Of a stretch of 6,594 nucleotides of DNA, positions 1 to 6,320 are shown one piece after another. Source of the stretch: Clostridia bacterium (GTDB lineage Bacteria; Bacillota; Clostridia; DSM-8532); NCBI GenBank assembly GCA_026418215.1, contig JAOABT010000445.1:1-6594 (forward strand), written 5' to 3'. Each line of letters opens with the position of its first letter. The first letter of the stretch is position 1. The notes below the pieces were generated by a model, which made no database searches, was not told the origin of the DNA, and worked only from the letters and a program-made list of their open reading frames with translations. Both the position numbers and the translations under genes were made by a program.

Positions 1-161
1 GTCATGGTTCTCCCAGTAACGTAAGGCATGGCCTCCAGGAGCCCTTTGTAATACTTCTCCACTGTGTAAGTTCTTGAGTTGAATACATATACGGTAGGCA
101 ATGTTGTCACTCCCCCACAGGTTGCAGCAAAGGTCCTTCTAAAGACAGTGTATTCTAAAGC
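1..161 (-). pseudogene. Doubtful open reading frame fragment at the left edge
   Basis: A minus-strand frame is open for 53 codons from a stop at 162-164 to the left edge, where it runs out of the window. It would read ALEYTVFRRTFAATCGGVTT and continue through TYTVEKYYKGLLEAMPYV. There is no ATG near its upstream end and no ribosome binding site, so if it is coding it is a broken or frameshifted remnant. A second minus-strand frame just upstream (about 165-235) also has a protein-like composition, which would fit a single decayed gene split by a frameshift. The residue pattern has a faint resemblance to N-terminal parts of transposase-like proteins, but I cannot name a family. A frame this long also arises easily by chance, so the call is weak. 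Confidence 0.2.
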
Positions 162-234
162 TCATCCATTCGCTCCAAGTAAAAAGGTCAGAATAATTCA
201 TGGCCTTATGGGCAATGAGTTTTGGTGACAATAT

Positions 235-263
235 TTAACTGTGACCGTCTTTCAGTGTATAAT
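235..263 (+). promoter_or_regulatory. Predicted sigma-A-type promoter of murD
   Basis: A perfect -10 box TATAAT (258-263) lies 17 bases downstream of TTAACT (235-240), which matches 4 of 6 bases of the TTGACA -35 consensus. Transcription would start near 270, giving a leader of about 22 bases. The murD ribosome binding site AAAGGGG (278-284) sits 7 bases before the ATG. The promoter is read from the sequence only. Confidence 0.65.
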
Positions 264-291
264 GGTCTGGGTATAAGAAAGGGGTTTTAAA

Positions 292-1629
292 ATGAGTAAT
301 AAAAGGAAAGCCTTCGTCCTTGGCATGGCAAGAAGCGGATACGAAGCCGCCAAGCTGCTGGCAGGCAAGGATTATGATGTTATCCTCAACGATTCCAAAA
401 CAGAGCAAAACACCGAACAAATAAAAGAGCTTGAGGCCCTTGGCATTCAGATCGTTTTGGGAAGCCACCCCGATGAGCTTTTTGACAATACCTTCGAGAT
501 GCTGGTGAAAAATCCTGGTATCCCCAATAATCATAAATATGTTCTCAAGGCGCGTGAATTCAGCATTCCGGTTATCAACGAGCTGGAGCTTGGCACCCGC
601 TATTTTCCGAAGGGTGTCACCATTATCGGTATTACGGGAACCAACGGCAAAACGACAACGACCACCATCATATACAAGTTCCTTAAGGAAGCCAACAAGA
701 ATGCCTATTTGATGGGCAATATCGGGTTTCCCGTGTGTTCCTTTGTTTCTCATATCAAGGCCGGAGATATAGCTGTGATGGAGGTTTCGGACCATCAGCT
801 CTGCAATGTTGCGGACTTTAAAACCGATATATCGGTCATGACCAATTTGTCCGAAGCCCATATCGATTTTCATGGCTCCTACGAAAACTATAAAAACACA
901 AAAAAGAGACTGTTTAACCACCATACAAAGGCAGACACAGCCATTTTGAACCTTGATGACCCCGAGGTCATGGCGCTTACAAGCGATATTTCGTCTACCA
1001 AGAAGTTCTTCGCCTCGCGCTCAACCAATGAAAACGGCTGTTCCATCATTGACGGCTATATTTGCTACAATAATGAAAGGATTATTGCCCTGACCGATAT
1101 CAAGATCAAGGGAAGACAGAATTATGAAAACGCCATGGCTGCCATAGCCGCGGTTAAAGAATTGGATGTGGACAACAGCGCCATTGTGTCGGTGTTAAAG
1201 AGCTTCGGCGGCGTGGAGCACAGGCTGGAATACGTTGAAACCCGCAATGGCATTGAGTTTTACAACGATTCCAAATCTACCAATATCACATCGACCCAGG
1301 TGGCGCTGGCCTCGTTTAATCAGCCCACTGTACTGATGCTGGGTGGTTTGGATCGGGGTCACAGCTTCTCGGAGCTCAAGAGCTATCTGACGCATGTCAA
1401 AACCATTGTGGCCTATGGCCAGACAAAGGCTAGAATTAATGATTTTGCTTTGGAGTGCGGTATTCCCTGCAGGGTTGTCGACACCCTGGAGGAAGCCACC
1501 AAAGCGGCTTATGACTCGGCAAGCCCGGGATATGTGGTTGTTTTGAGCCCAGCATGCGCCTCCTGGGATCAGTTTGAGAACTTCGAAATTCGCGGTGACG
1601 TCTTCAAGAAATGCGTAAGCACCCTGTAA
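292..1629 (+). CDS. murD: UDP-N-acetylmuramoyl-L-alanine--D-glutamate ligase
   Basis: This cytoplasmic ligase uses ATP to add D-glutamate to UDP-MurNAc-L-alanine, the second amino acid of the peptidoglycan stem. At 445 residues it has the usual family length and all three Mur ligase domains. The N-terminal substrate domain has the glycine loop GMARSG (11-16). The central ATPase domain has the P-loop GITGTNGKTTT (113-123), MGNIG (141-145), MEVSDHQL (163-170) and the NTKKRLF segment (202-208), whose K204 aligns with the carbamylated lysine of the family. The C-terminal domain has GVEHRLE (307-313), NDSKSTN (325-331), GGLDRG (351-356) and SPACASWDQFENFEIRGDVF (419-438). The start is fixed by a strong AAAGGGG site 7 bases upstream. 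It stands outside any mur/fts cluster, with its own promoter and terminator, so it appears to be monocistronic. The SDHQ variant of the ATPase motif is slightly unusual against the common SSFQ. The identification is secure. Confidence 0.97.
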   Translation: MSNKRKAFVLGMARSGYEAAKLLAGKDYDVILNDSKTEQNTEQIKELEALGIQIVLGSHPDELFDNTFEMLVKNPGIPNNHKYVLKAREFSIPVINELELGTRYFPKGVTIIGITGTNGKTTTTTIIYKFLKEANKNAYLMGNIGFPVCSFVSHIKAGDIAVMEVSDHQLCNVADFKTDISVMTNLSEAHIDFHGSYENYKNTKKRLFNHHTKADTAILNLDDPEVMALTSDISSTKKFFASRSTNENGCSIIDGYICYNNERIIALTDIKIKGRQNYENAMAAIAAVKELDVDNSAIVSVLKSFGGVEHRLEYVETRNGIEFYNDSKSTNITSTQVALASFNQPTVLMLGGLDRGHSFSELKSYLTHVKTIVAYGQTKARINDFALECGIPCRVVDTLEEATKAAYDSASPGYVVVLSPACASWDQFENFEIRGDVFKKCVSTL

Positions 1630-1639
1630 TCATGCGCTT

Positions 1640-1679
1640 AAAGGGCCGAGATTCCTAGTAACGGAATCCGGCCCTTTTT
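1640..1679 (+). terminator. Intrinsic terminator of murD
   Basis: Eleven bases past the murD stop codon, AAAGGGCCG (1640-1648) pairs with CGGCCCTTT (1669-1677) and GATTCC (1650-1655) pairs with GGAATC (1663-1668). This gives 15 base pairs with a single bulged A at 1649 and a 7-base loop. The stem runs into five T residues (1675-1679). It is a textbook Rho-independent terminator for the plus strand. On the minus strand the stem is followed only by TTTAAG, so it would stop murI transcripts poorly. Confidence 0.93.
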
Positions 1680-1968
1680 CATGGTTTATATTCTGTTTTC
1701 GGTTAAGTTAATAACACTGGGGCTCTTGAATGAATGATAGGCACTTTTTCGGTTTTTGTTTTTTTATATCATCTTCGACAACCGTCGGCACTCGCGATGC
1801 TCGAGATTACGAAAACTAGCGATTAGAATCTCTGTTATTTCAGGTGATTTCTGATTTCGGCAGACCTTCTTGACCCCATTCCGATTGCTTGCAGATTTTA
1901 GGGAGCATTTCTAGCAATAAAGCTTGGCATACCTATGTAGCTTCTTTACGTTACCCTTCAATAACCTT
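1680..1968. other. Non-coding gap between convergent murD and murI
   Basis: No reading frame with a start and ribosome site is present on either strand. The stretch holds a T-rich tract (TTTTTGTTTTTTT, 1753-1765) with no stem before it, a few 4-base stems around 1785-1815 (for example CGAC-AACC-GTCG), and a short direct repeat GATTTCTGATTTC near 1846. None is strong enough to call. No hairpin with a U tract is visible on the minus strand, so murI has no obvious intrinsic terminator. Confidence 0.6.
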
Positions 1969-2736
1969 TTACCCACGGATGAGCTTCTGGTATTTATCAA
2001 TAAGCTCTGGGTCTTGCACCTGAACCCCGGACCTATAAAAGGTAATGTTGCCTTTCTCCTCGGACGTGCTCAAAAGGTGGGCTTTCTTTAAAAGCTCATA
2101 AAGGTAATTGACGGTGCCTTTGTTTCCATCGATGATATCAATACCTTCAGGCAGCAGGTGAGCCAAGGTCTTTCTAAAGAGCGGGAAATGCGTGCAGCCT
2201 AAAACCACGGTGCCATACCTGTCTATATCAGCCGGCATGATTTCGTTGATATAGGCTTCGACAGCAGGTCCCTCAAAAATAAACTTCTCTGCAAATTCAA
2301 CCAGCTTGGGGGCCGGCTGCATATCCACAATGTGATCAGCGTCAAACCGTGATACCAGGCTATGGAACTTTTCTTCCTTCAGGGTCAGGGGTGTTGCAAG
2401 AACGAGAACCCTCTTGCCAATATCCGCGCTTCTGGCTACAGCCGGCTTCACAGCCGGTTCCATACCTACAATGGGGAAATCATACATTCCGCGTAAATCT
2501 CTTACTGCAGCGCTTGTGATGGTGTTGCACGCTACAACCAGCGCTTTGATATTTTGTTTTACCAGGAAGTCAACAGCGCTGAAGGTGAGCGCCCTGACCT
2601 CTTCTTTCGTCTTTGTGCCGTAAGGGGCGTTATCGGAATCTCCCAAATATATATAATTTTCGTTTGGCATGAGGGCTAAGGCCTCACGAAGCACCGAAAG
2701 CCCGCCTATGCCCGAATCGAAAAAAGCGATACTCAT
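1969..2736 (-). CDS. murI: Glutamate racemase
   Basis: A cofactor-independent racemase that interconverts L- and D-glutamate and so supplies the D-glutamate used by MurD. The 255 residues are typical of the family. The motifs run in the expected order: FFDSGIGGLSVL (5-16) with the N-terminal active-site Asp/Ser, YLGDSDNAPYG (30-40), the first catalytic cysteine C70 in VACNT, and the second catalytic cysteine C181 in VLGCTHFPL. C70 is followed by ITSAA where many homologues have ASAA or ATSAA. The start is supported by GAGAGG on the minus strand (2742-2747), 5 bases before the ATG. It is transcribed toward murD and away from the FHA/SEDS/PBP operon. I see no transporter or second gene with it, so it appears to be a single-gene unit. 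A dyad element lies just upstream of its predicted promoter. Confidence 0.97.
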   Translation of the reverse strand: MSIAFFDSGIGGLSVLREALALMPNENYIYLGDSDNAPYGTKTKEEVRALTFSAVDFLVKQNIKALVVACNTITSAAVRDLRGMYDFPIVGMEPAVKPAVARSADIGKRVLVLATPLTLKEEKFHSLVSRFDADHIVDMQPAPKLVEFAEKFIFEGPAVEAYINEIMPADIDRYGTVVLGCTHFPLFRKTLAHLLPEGIDIIDGNKGTVNYLYELLKKAHLLSTSEEKGNITFYRSGVQVQDPELIDKYQKLIRG

Positions 2737-2775
2737 AAATACCTCTCAAGACAAGTTCAAAATGTGGACTGACAT

Positions 2776-2804
2776 TTTATATATTACCATAAATAGTATG
2801 ACCA
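2776..2804 (-). promoter_or_regulatory. Predicted promoter of murI
   Basis: On the minus strand, TGGTCA (2799-2804, 4 of 6 to TTGACA) is followed after 17 bases by TATAAA (2776-2781, 5 of 6 to TATAAT). The start of transcription would fall near 2769, about 33 bases before the ATG. A second possible pairing exists further upstream (TTGCTA with CATACT, also 17 bases apart) but matches less well. Moderate confidence only. Confidence 0.45.
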
Positions 2805-2821
2805 GCTAAACCCGTTTTAGC
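2805..2821 (-). promoter_or_regulatory. Dyad element directly upstream of the murI -35 box
   Basis: On the minus strand this reads GCTAAAACGGGTTTAGC: a perfect 6-base dyad GCTAAA/TTTAGC around five central bases. It abuts the predicted -35 box of murI. Its core AACGGGTTT recurs in the matching position before the FHA operon promoter (2954-2962). It could be an operator or activator site. The function is inferred from position and symmetry alone. Confidence 0.35.
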
Positions 2822-2846
2822 AACTTTTACCCTTAATAGGACCTTC

Positions 2847-2876
2847 CGCAACCTCAATGAACCCCCAGAGATTGCG
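2847..2876. other. Imperfect hairpin inside the divergent intergenic region
   Basis: CGCAA (2847-2851) pairs with TTGCG (2872-2876) and CTC (2853-2855) with GAG (2868-2870), separated by one mismatch and closed by a 12-base loop. It lies outside both predicted transcripts and has no T tract, so it is not a terminator. It may be chance. The rest of 2822-2948 contains nothing else I can assign. Confidence 0.2.
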
Positions 2877-2948
2877 CTGCATTGTTGCTCTGCCAAACAT
2901 TCTAAAATCCTTTATATCCCACTGTTTTCACCCATGTTATTTTCCAGA

Positions 2949-2964
2949 GCAAGAACGGGTTTGC
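2949..2964 (+). promoter_or_regulatory. Dyad element upstream of the FHA-operon promoter
   Basis: The plus strand reads GCAAGAACGGGTTTGC: outer GCAA/TTGC symmetry around the same AACGGGTTT core (2954-2962) seen upstream of murI. It ends 6 bases before the predicted -35 box, and the core ends 8 bases before it. Pairing with the murI-side copy suggests a shared regulator for the divergent genes. This is an inference. Confidence 0.35.
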
Positions 2965-2970
2965 GGAAAT

Positions 2971-2998
2971 TTGTTTGATATTTGATTTCTGATATAAT
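2971..2998 (+). promoter_or_regulatory. Predicted promoter of the FHA-SEDS-PBP operon
   Basis: A perfect TATAAT (2993-2998) preceded by TG one base away (TGATATAAT, 2990-2998) makes an extended -10 element. The candidate -35 box TTGTTT (2971-2976) is poor (3 of 6) at a 16-base spacing, as is common for extended -10 promoters. Transcription would start near 3005, leaving a leader of about 42 bases before the first gene. Confidence 0.6.
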
Positions 2999-3046
2999 AC
3001 TCTATAAGGAAATAATAAGGTTAGGACGAAAAAAGCTGTAAGCATT

Positions 3047-3505
3047 ATGTTTGAAATCATTTCCTCGCTCCTTAAATATGCCTTTACGGTTATTATCTAC
3101 ATTTTTATATTGAGCATCATCCGGCTCATCTTGATAGACATCCGCTCCATGAGCGAGAAAAGCTCTCCCAAGGGAGCTGCGCGATGCTTCTTAAAGCTGG
3201 TCAGCGTTCAGGGTGTATTGGATTTCAAGATTGAAGAAGTCTATCTTCTCACAACCGACATCTCCATTGGCAGATCTCCGAACAACGGCATCTCTCTTGA
3301 CGATACCTTCCTTTCGGGGATTCACGCCTGTTTTATTGATAAGCGAGGTTCTTTCTGGCTTCGTGACAACGAGAGCACCAACGGCACCTTTGTGAATGGC
3401 AAAAAGCTTGGGAAAAAGCCTGTTAAGCTTAAAAACGGTGACAAGATTCACCTTGGAAGAATCGATTTCCTCTTTGTCAGCGAAAAAAGGATGGGTGACC
3501 GATGA
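3047..3505 (+). CDS. Membrane-anchored FHA-domain protein (FhaB-like)
   Basis: A 152-residue protein with one N-terminal hydrophobic segment (about 8-30) and a cytoplasmic C-terminal forkhead-associated domain (about 65-146). FHA domains bind phosphothreonine peptides. All core motifs are visible: IGRSPNNGISL (74-84), the SGIH loop (S90, H93), and DNESTNGTFVNG (107-118) with the phosphate-contacting S/T-N stretch, then LKNGDKIHLG (128-137). It is the first gene of a three-gene operon and overlaps the next by ATGA. The same gene order in actinobacteria (fhaB-rodA-pbpA) suggests that it tunes the SEDS/PBP pair in response to Ser/Thr kinase signals. No kinase or phosphatase gene lies in the window. 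The ATG chosen gives the full anchor and is the only usual start in the open frame (open from 3008), but it lacks a clear ribosome site. The domain call is firm; the role is inferred. Confidence 0.9.
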   Translation: MFEIISSLLKYAFTVIIYIFILSIIRLILIDIRSMSEKSSPKGAARCFLKLVSVQGVLDFKIEEVYLLTTDISIGRSPNNGISLDDTFLSGIHACFIDKRGSFWLRDNESTNGTFVNGKKLGKKPVKLKNGDKIHLGRIDFLFVSEKRMGDR

Positions 3506-4776
3506 AGGCTCTCAAAAGCATCAAAAACCCCATCCATCCTCTAATCCTGCTGATCCTTTTTGATGTACTGGGCTTCCTGCTGCTCTATTTCAGGAAAACC
3601 CCTTACGACATCAATGTCCTGATTATTGGCGGAGGGCTTGCAGTATCAACCCTTCTCATTTACATCCTTACAAGCAAGCTCCGGCTCGGTGACAGGTTTA
3701 TCTTTCTTATTGTGGCCATGCTGTTTTCCATCGGCGAGCTTGTGTTGTACCGCCTCGACAGCGCTCAGGGCCTTAAGCAGGCCGAGTGGTTTGGCATAAG
3801 CCTTGTCTTTTATTTCGCAGCTTATTTTATTTTTGGTTTTGTGCATTTCTGGAACAAGCTGTTATTGTTCTTACCCGCCCTCTCGGTCCTTTTATTTGTT
3901 CTGACCTATGTCTTCGGCACCGAAGTCAACGGATCTAAAAACTGGATTTTTATCAAGGGCTTCAGCATCCAGACCTCCGAGATCAGCAAGCTTATCTTTG
4001 TGTTCTTTGTGGCCTGTTATTACAGCAACAGGGAAAAGATTACGGCCAGAATACCTAAGGTTTGGGCAACGCTTGGCTTTCTTGGCATTGCCTACATGAT
4101 GATGGGGCTTATGGTTCTCCAAAAGGAATGGGGTACGCCCCTTCTGCTGTTTCTTGTCTTTACGCTCATGGTCTATATTTTCGAGAACGATCTCAAGATT
4201 TTTCTTTTGAACGCCGCTGCAGCCGTTGCAGCAGGCGCTTTCGGCACACTTTTTGTTTACCACATCCAAGTCCGTGTGGAAGCGTGGCTAAACCCTTGGA
4301 GGGATATAGCGGGAAAGGGCTATCAAATCGCTCAGTCCCTGTTTGCCATCGGTTCGGGTGATTTTTTTGGCTCGGGTATCGGGCTTGGACGGCCGGATTT
4401 GATCCCTGACGTAAAAACCGACTTCATCTTCTCGGCCATATGCGAGGAAATGGGCATGTTTGGCGGGGCTGCGGTTATTCTGCTATTCCTGCTCCTGGCC
4501 TACCGCGGCTTTAAAATTGCGCTAAAATGTTCAGACCTTTTTAACAAGACAGTTGCGCTCGGTATCACACTCATGTTTGCGTTTCAGTCCTTTATCATTA
4601 TCGCCGGAGTCATCAAGCTGTTCCTTTTGACGGGCATTACACTGCCCTTTATCAGCTATGGCGGCAGCTCCATGCTCATTAACCTTGTGGCGCTGGGTGT
4701 GCTCCAAAGAATCGCAGCATCAGGAAACGATCCCGGGCCCCATCCTGGCGAATCGGGAAAGGACGTTAAGCCATGA
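3502..4776 (+). CDS. RodA/FtsW/SpoVE-family SEDS peptidoglycan glycosyltransferase
   Basis: An integral membrane protein of 424 residues that is very hydrophobic throughout, with roughly ten or more membrane segments. SEDS proteins polymerise lipid II into glycan strands outside the membrane, paired with a class B PBP. Family signatures are in order: GSKNWI...FSIQTSEISKL (144-164), QKEWGTPLLL (207-216), the AWLNPW...GKGYQIAQSLFAIGSGDFFGSGIGLG stretch (261-296), PDVKTDFIFSAICEEMGMFG (302-321) in the loop that carries the essential acidic residue of RodA, and the C-terminal LPFISYGGSSML (381-392). The style matches the RodA branch found beside PbpA more than cell-division FtsW, but RodA, FtsW and SpoVE cannot be separated securely by eye. 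QTSE replaces the usual QPSE. It is coupled by ATGA overlaps to genes on both sides; its upstream AAGG (3487-3490) and GGGTG lie within the FHA coding sequence. Confidence 0.95.
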   Translation: MKALKSIKNPIHPLILLILFDVLGFLLLYFRKTPYDINVLIIGGGLAVSTLLIYILTSKLRLGDRFIFLIVAMLFSIGELVLYRLDSAQGLKQAEWFGISLVFYFAAYFIFGFVHFWNKLLLFLPALSVLLFVLTYVFGTEVNGSKNWIFIKGFSIQTSEISKLIFVFFVACYYSNREKITARIPKVWATLGFLGIAYMMMGLMVLQKEWGTPLLLFLVFTLMVYIFENDLKIFLLNAAAAVAAGAFGTLFVYHIQVRVEAWLNPWRDIAGKGYQIAQSLFAIGSGDFFGSGIGLGRPDLIPDVKTDFIFSAICEEMGMFGGAAVILLFLLLAYRGFKIALKCSDLFNKTVALGITLMFAFQSFIIIAGVIKLFLLTGITLPFISYGGSSMLINLVALGVLQRIAASGNDPGPHPGESGKDVKP

Positions 4777-6197
4777 CGGTAGATAAAAAGATCATTCGGA
4801 CCATCAAAGTCATTTGTCTCTTGTTCTTTCTCCTCATTTTGTACCTGACCTATTTTGAGTTCTTCGAAAAGGACAGAATCCTAACCAGCTCATATAATCA
4901 AAGGCTCAATGCGGAGGAGGCCAATGTTCTAAGAGGAAATATTCTGGATCGAAACGGTGAAGTGCTGGCTAAGAGCCAGATCAAGGGCGGCACCCAGGAG
5001 AGGATCTACCCTTACGGCAGTTTATACAGTCATATCATCGGCTATGATTCCAAGGTTTACGGTAAATCCTTGCTCGAGGCCAAATTTAACAAATACCTGT
5101 CAAACAGCTATGACGCCCATGCCATCATGGATATAACGGCCAAAATAGGAGGTCAGGAGCCCGCCGGCGCCAACATGACCCTGACCCTCGATCACGATCT
5201 TCAAACCAGGGCCGAGAAATTGATGCGAAACCTTAAGGGTGCCGTGGTTGTGATGGACCCGCGAACCGGCGAAATCCTGGCCATGGTCTCAAAGCCTGAC
5301 TTTAACCCTAACAACAGTAAGCTCGACGCTAAATGGAATACGCTTATTGAATCCTCTGACGCCCCCTTCATGCCCAGAGCCACCCAGGGCCTGTATCCGC
5401 CCGGCTCCACCTTTAAAGTGGTCATTTCAGCTGCCGCACTGGACAACAATCTTTCCGACATGACTTTAACCGACAAGGGCTCTGTGACCATTGACGGAAA
5501 AGAATTCAGAAATGCCGGCGGAAAGGCTTACGGGGATCTCGACCTCAAAAAGGCTCTGGCGGTTTCAAGTAATACGTATTTTTCAACCCTCGGTAAAAAT
5601 CTTGGCTTTGATCGCCTTAAAAGCGCGGCTCTGGCCTTTGGACTAGAAAAAGGCATCCCCTTTGATCTGCCGCTCAGCCAAAGCAGCTTTCCCTATAAGG
5701 ACATGAGCCAGACGGATATGGCCAGCGTGGGCATCGGACAGGGAAAAATTCTTGTCACTCCGCTTCAAATGGCTATGATCACCTCGGGTATAGCGAACGA
5801 CGGAGTTATCATGAAGCCGTTACTGGTTAAGAAGGTGCAAACCGTCAGCGGCATCACGCTTTTGGAAGAGCGCCCTTCCCAGCTCTACAAGGCCATTTCA
5901 CCTGAAACAGCCGCAGCCGTCAGGGACATGATGATTGGCGTTGTTCAAGGCGGCACAGGTAAAAATGCCGCCCTTAAAGGCGTACAGGTTGCAGGAAAAA
6001 CGGGAACGGCTCAAAACGAATCCACAAAGGACGGCAAAGGAAAGGAGCACGCCTGGTTTATAGGCTTTGCTCCTGCTGATAACCCGGTAGTGGCAGTCGC
6101 TGTTGTCGCAGAATATAGCGGCAAAAGCGGCGGCGAGCTTTGCGCACCCATTGCCAGAAAGCTCATGTCCGCTTGGCTTGAGGCACAGGGGAAGTAG
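4773..6197 (+). CDS. pbpA: Class B penicillin-binding protein, PbpA-type transpeptidase
   Basis: A membrane-anchored D,D-transpeptidase that cross-links peptidoglycan stems and is the target of beta-lactams. One N-terminal membrane segment (about 9-30) is followed by a short pedestal domain with RGNILDRNGEVLA (54-66) and then the transpeptidase domain. The catalytic motifs are all intact: STFK (212-215) with nucleophile S212, SSN (265-267), and KTGT (409-412). At 474 residues it lacks the larger N-terminal region of PBP2/MrdA and has no PASTA repeats. That matches actinobacterial PbpA (about 490 residues) and the short clostridial versions. AAAGGA (4758-4763) lies 9 bases before the ATG, which overlaps the stop of the SEDS gene as ATGA. 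This suggests translational coupling and matched amounts of the glycosyltransferase and its transpeptidase partner. It is the last gene of the operon. The family call is secure; the pbpA name rests on length and context. Confidence 0.94.
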   Translation: MTVDKKIIRTIKVICLLFFLLILYLTYFEFFEKDRILTSSYNQRLNAEEANVLRGNILDRNGEVLAKSQIKGGTQERIYPYGSLYSHIIGYDSKVYGKSLLEAKFNKYLSNSYDAHAIMDITAKIGGQEPAGANMTLTLDHDLQTRAEKLMRNLKGAVVVMDPRTGEILAMVSKPDFNPNNSKLDAKWNTLIESSDAPFMPRATQGLYPPGSTFKVVISAAALDNNLSDMTLTDKGSVTIDGKEFRNAGGKAYGDLDLKKALAVSSNTYFSTLGKNLGFDRLKSAALAFGLEKGIPFDLPLSQSSFPYKDMSQTDMASVGIGQGKILVTPLQMAMITSGIANDGVIMKPLLVKKVQTVSGITLLEERPSQLYKAISPETAAAVRDMMIGVVQGGTGKNAALKGVQVAGKTGTAQNESTKDGKGKEHAWFIGFAPADNPVVAVAVVAEYSGKSGGELCAPIARKLMSAWLEAQGK

Positions 6198-6320
6198 AAA
6201 AGCGTAGTTGATACCCTTCCCATTAGAGCACTTTTGTTAGTAAAAGCATTCTCCTGCTCCAAGCTTAAGGGGCAACGATTAACAAAGCAACGTATGAGTC
6301 CATTTATATAGTAACTAACT
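6198..6320. other. Short gap between convergent pbpA and pepF
   Basis: No gene is visible. The only inverted repeat of note is CTTTT-GTTAGT-AAAAG (6231-6246), a weak 5-pair A/T-rich stem with no T tract on either strand. I therefore cannot point to an intrinsic terminator for either the FHA-SEDS-PBP operon or the peptidase gene. CAACG occurs twice 15 bases apart (6273-6292 region), probably by chance. Confidence 0.5.

Noticed and set aside
235..924. A 229-codon minus-strand reading frame lying over the promoter and first half of murD
   Set aside because: It is antisense to a complete, motif-rich murD, has no recognisable domain, and its codon pattern mirrors the murD frame.
1681..1737. An 18-residue plus-strand frame just after the murD terminator
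   Set aside because: It starts right after the terminator, with no promoter or ribosome site, and has no recognisable features.
1741..1770. T-rich tract as a second terminator after murD
   Set aside because: No stem precedes the T run, and the strong terminator upstream already accounts for murD.
2817..2900. A 27-residue minus-strand reading frame starting MFGRATMQRNLW within the murI/FHA intergenic region
   Set aside because: Protein-like in look, but very short, without a ribosome binding site, and its stop falls inside the dyad element. Too little to call a gene.
3502..4776. Reading the SEDS gene as the cell-division gene ftsW or the sporulation gene spoVE
   Set aside because: The adjacent PbpA-type gene and FHA gene favour the RodA branch, but the paralogues cannot be separated without a tree, so no gene symbol is given.
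6231..6246. Hairpin CTTTT-GTTAGT-AAAAG after pbpA as a terminator
   Set aside because: Only five A/T-rich pairs and no T tract on either strand.
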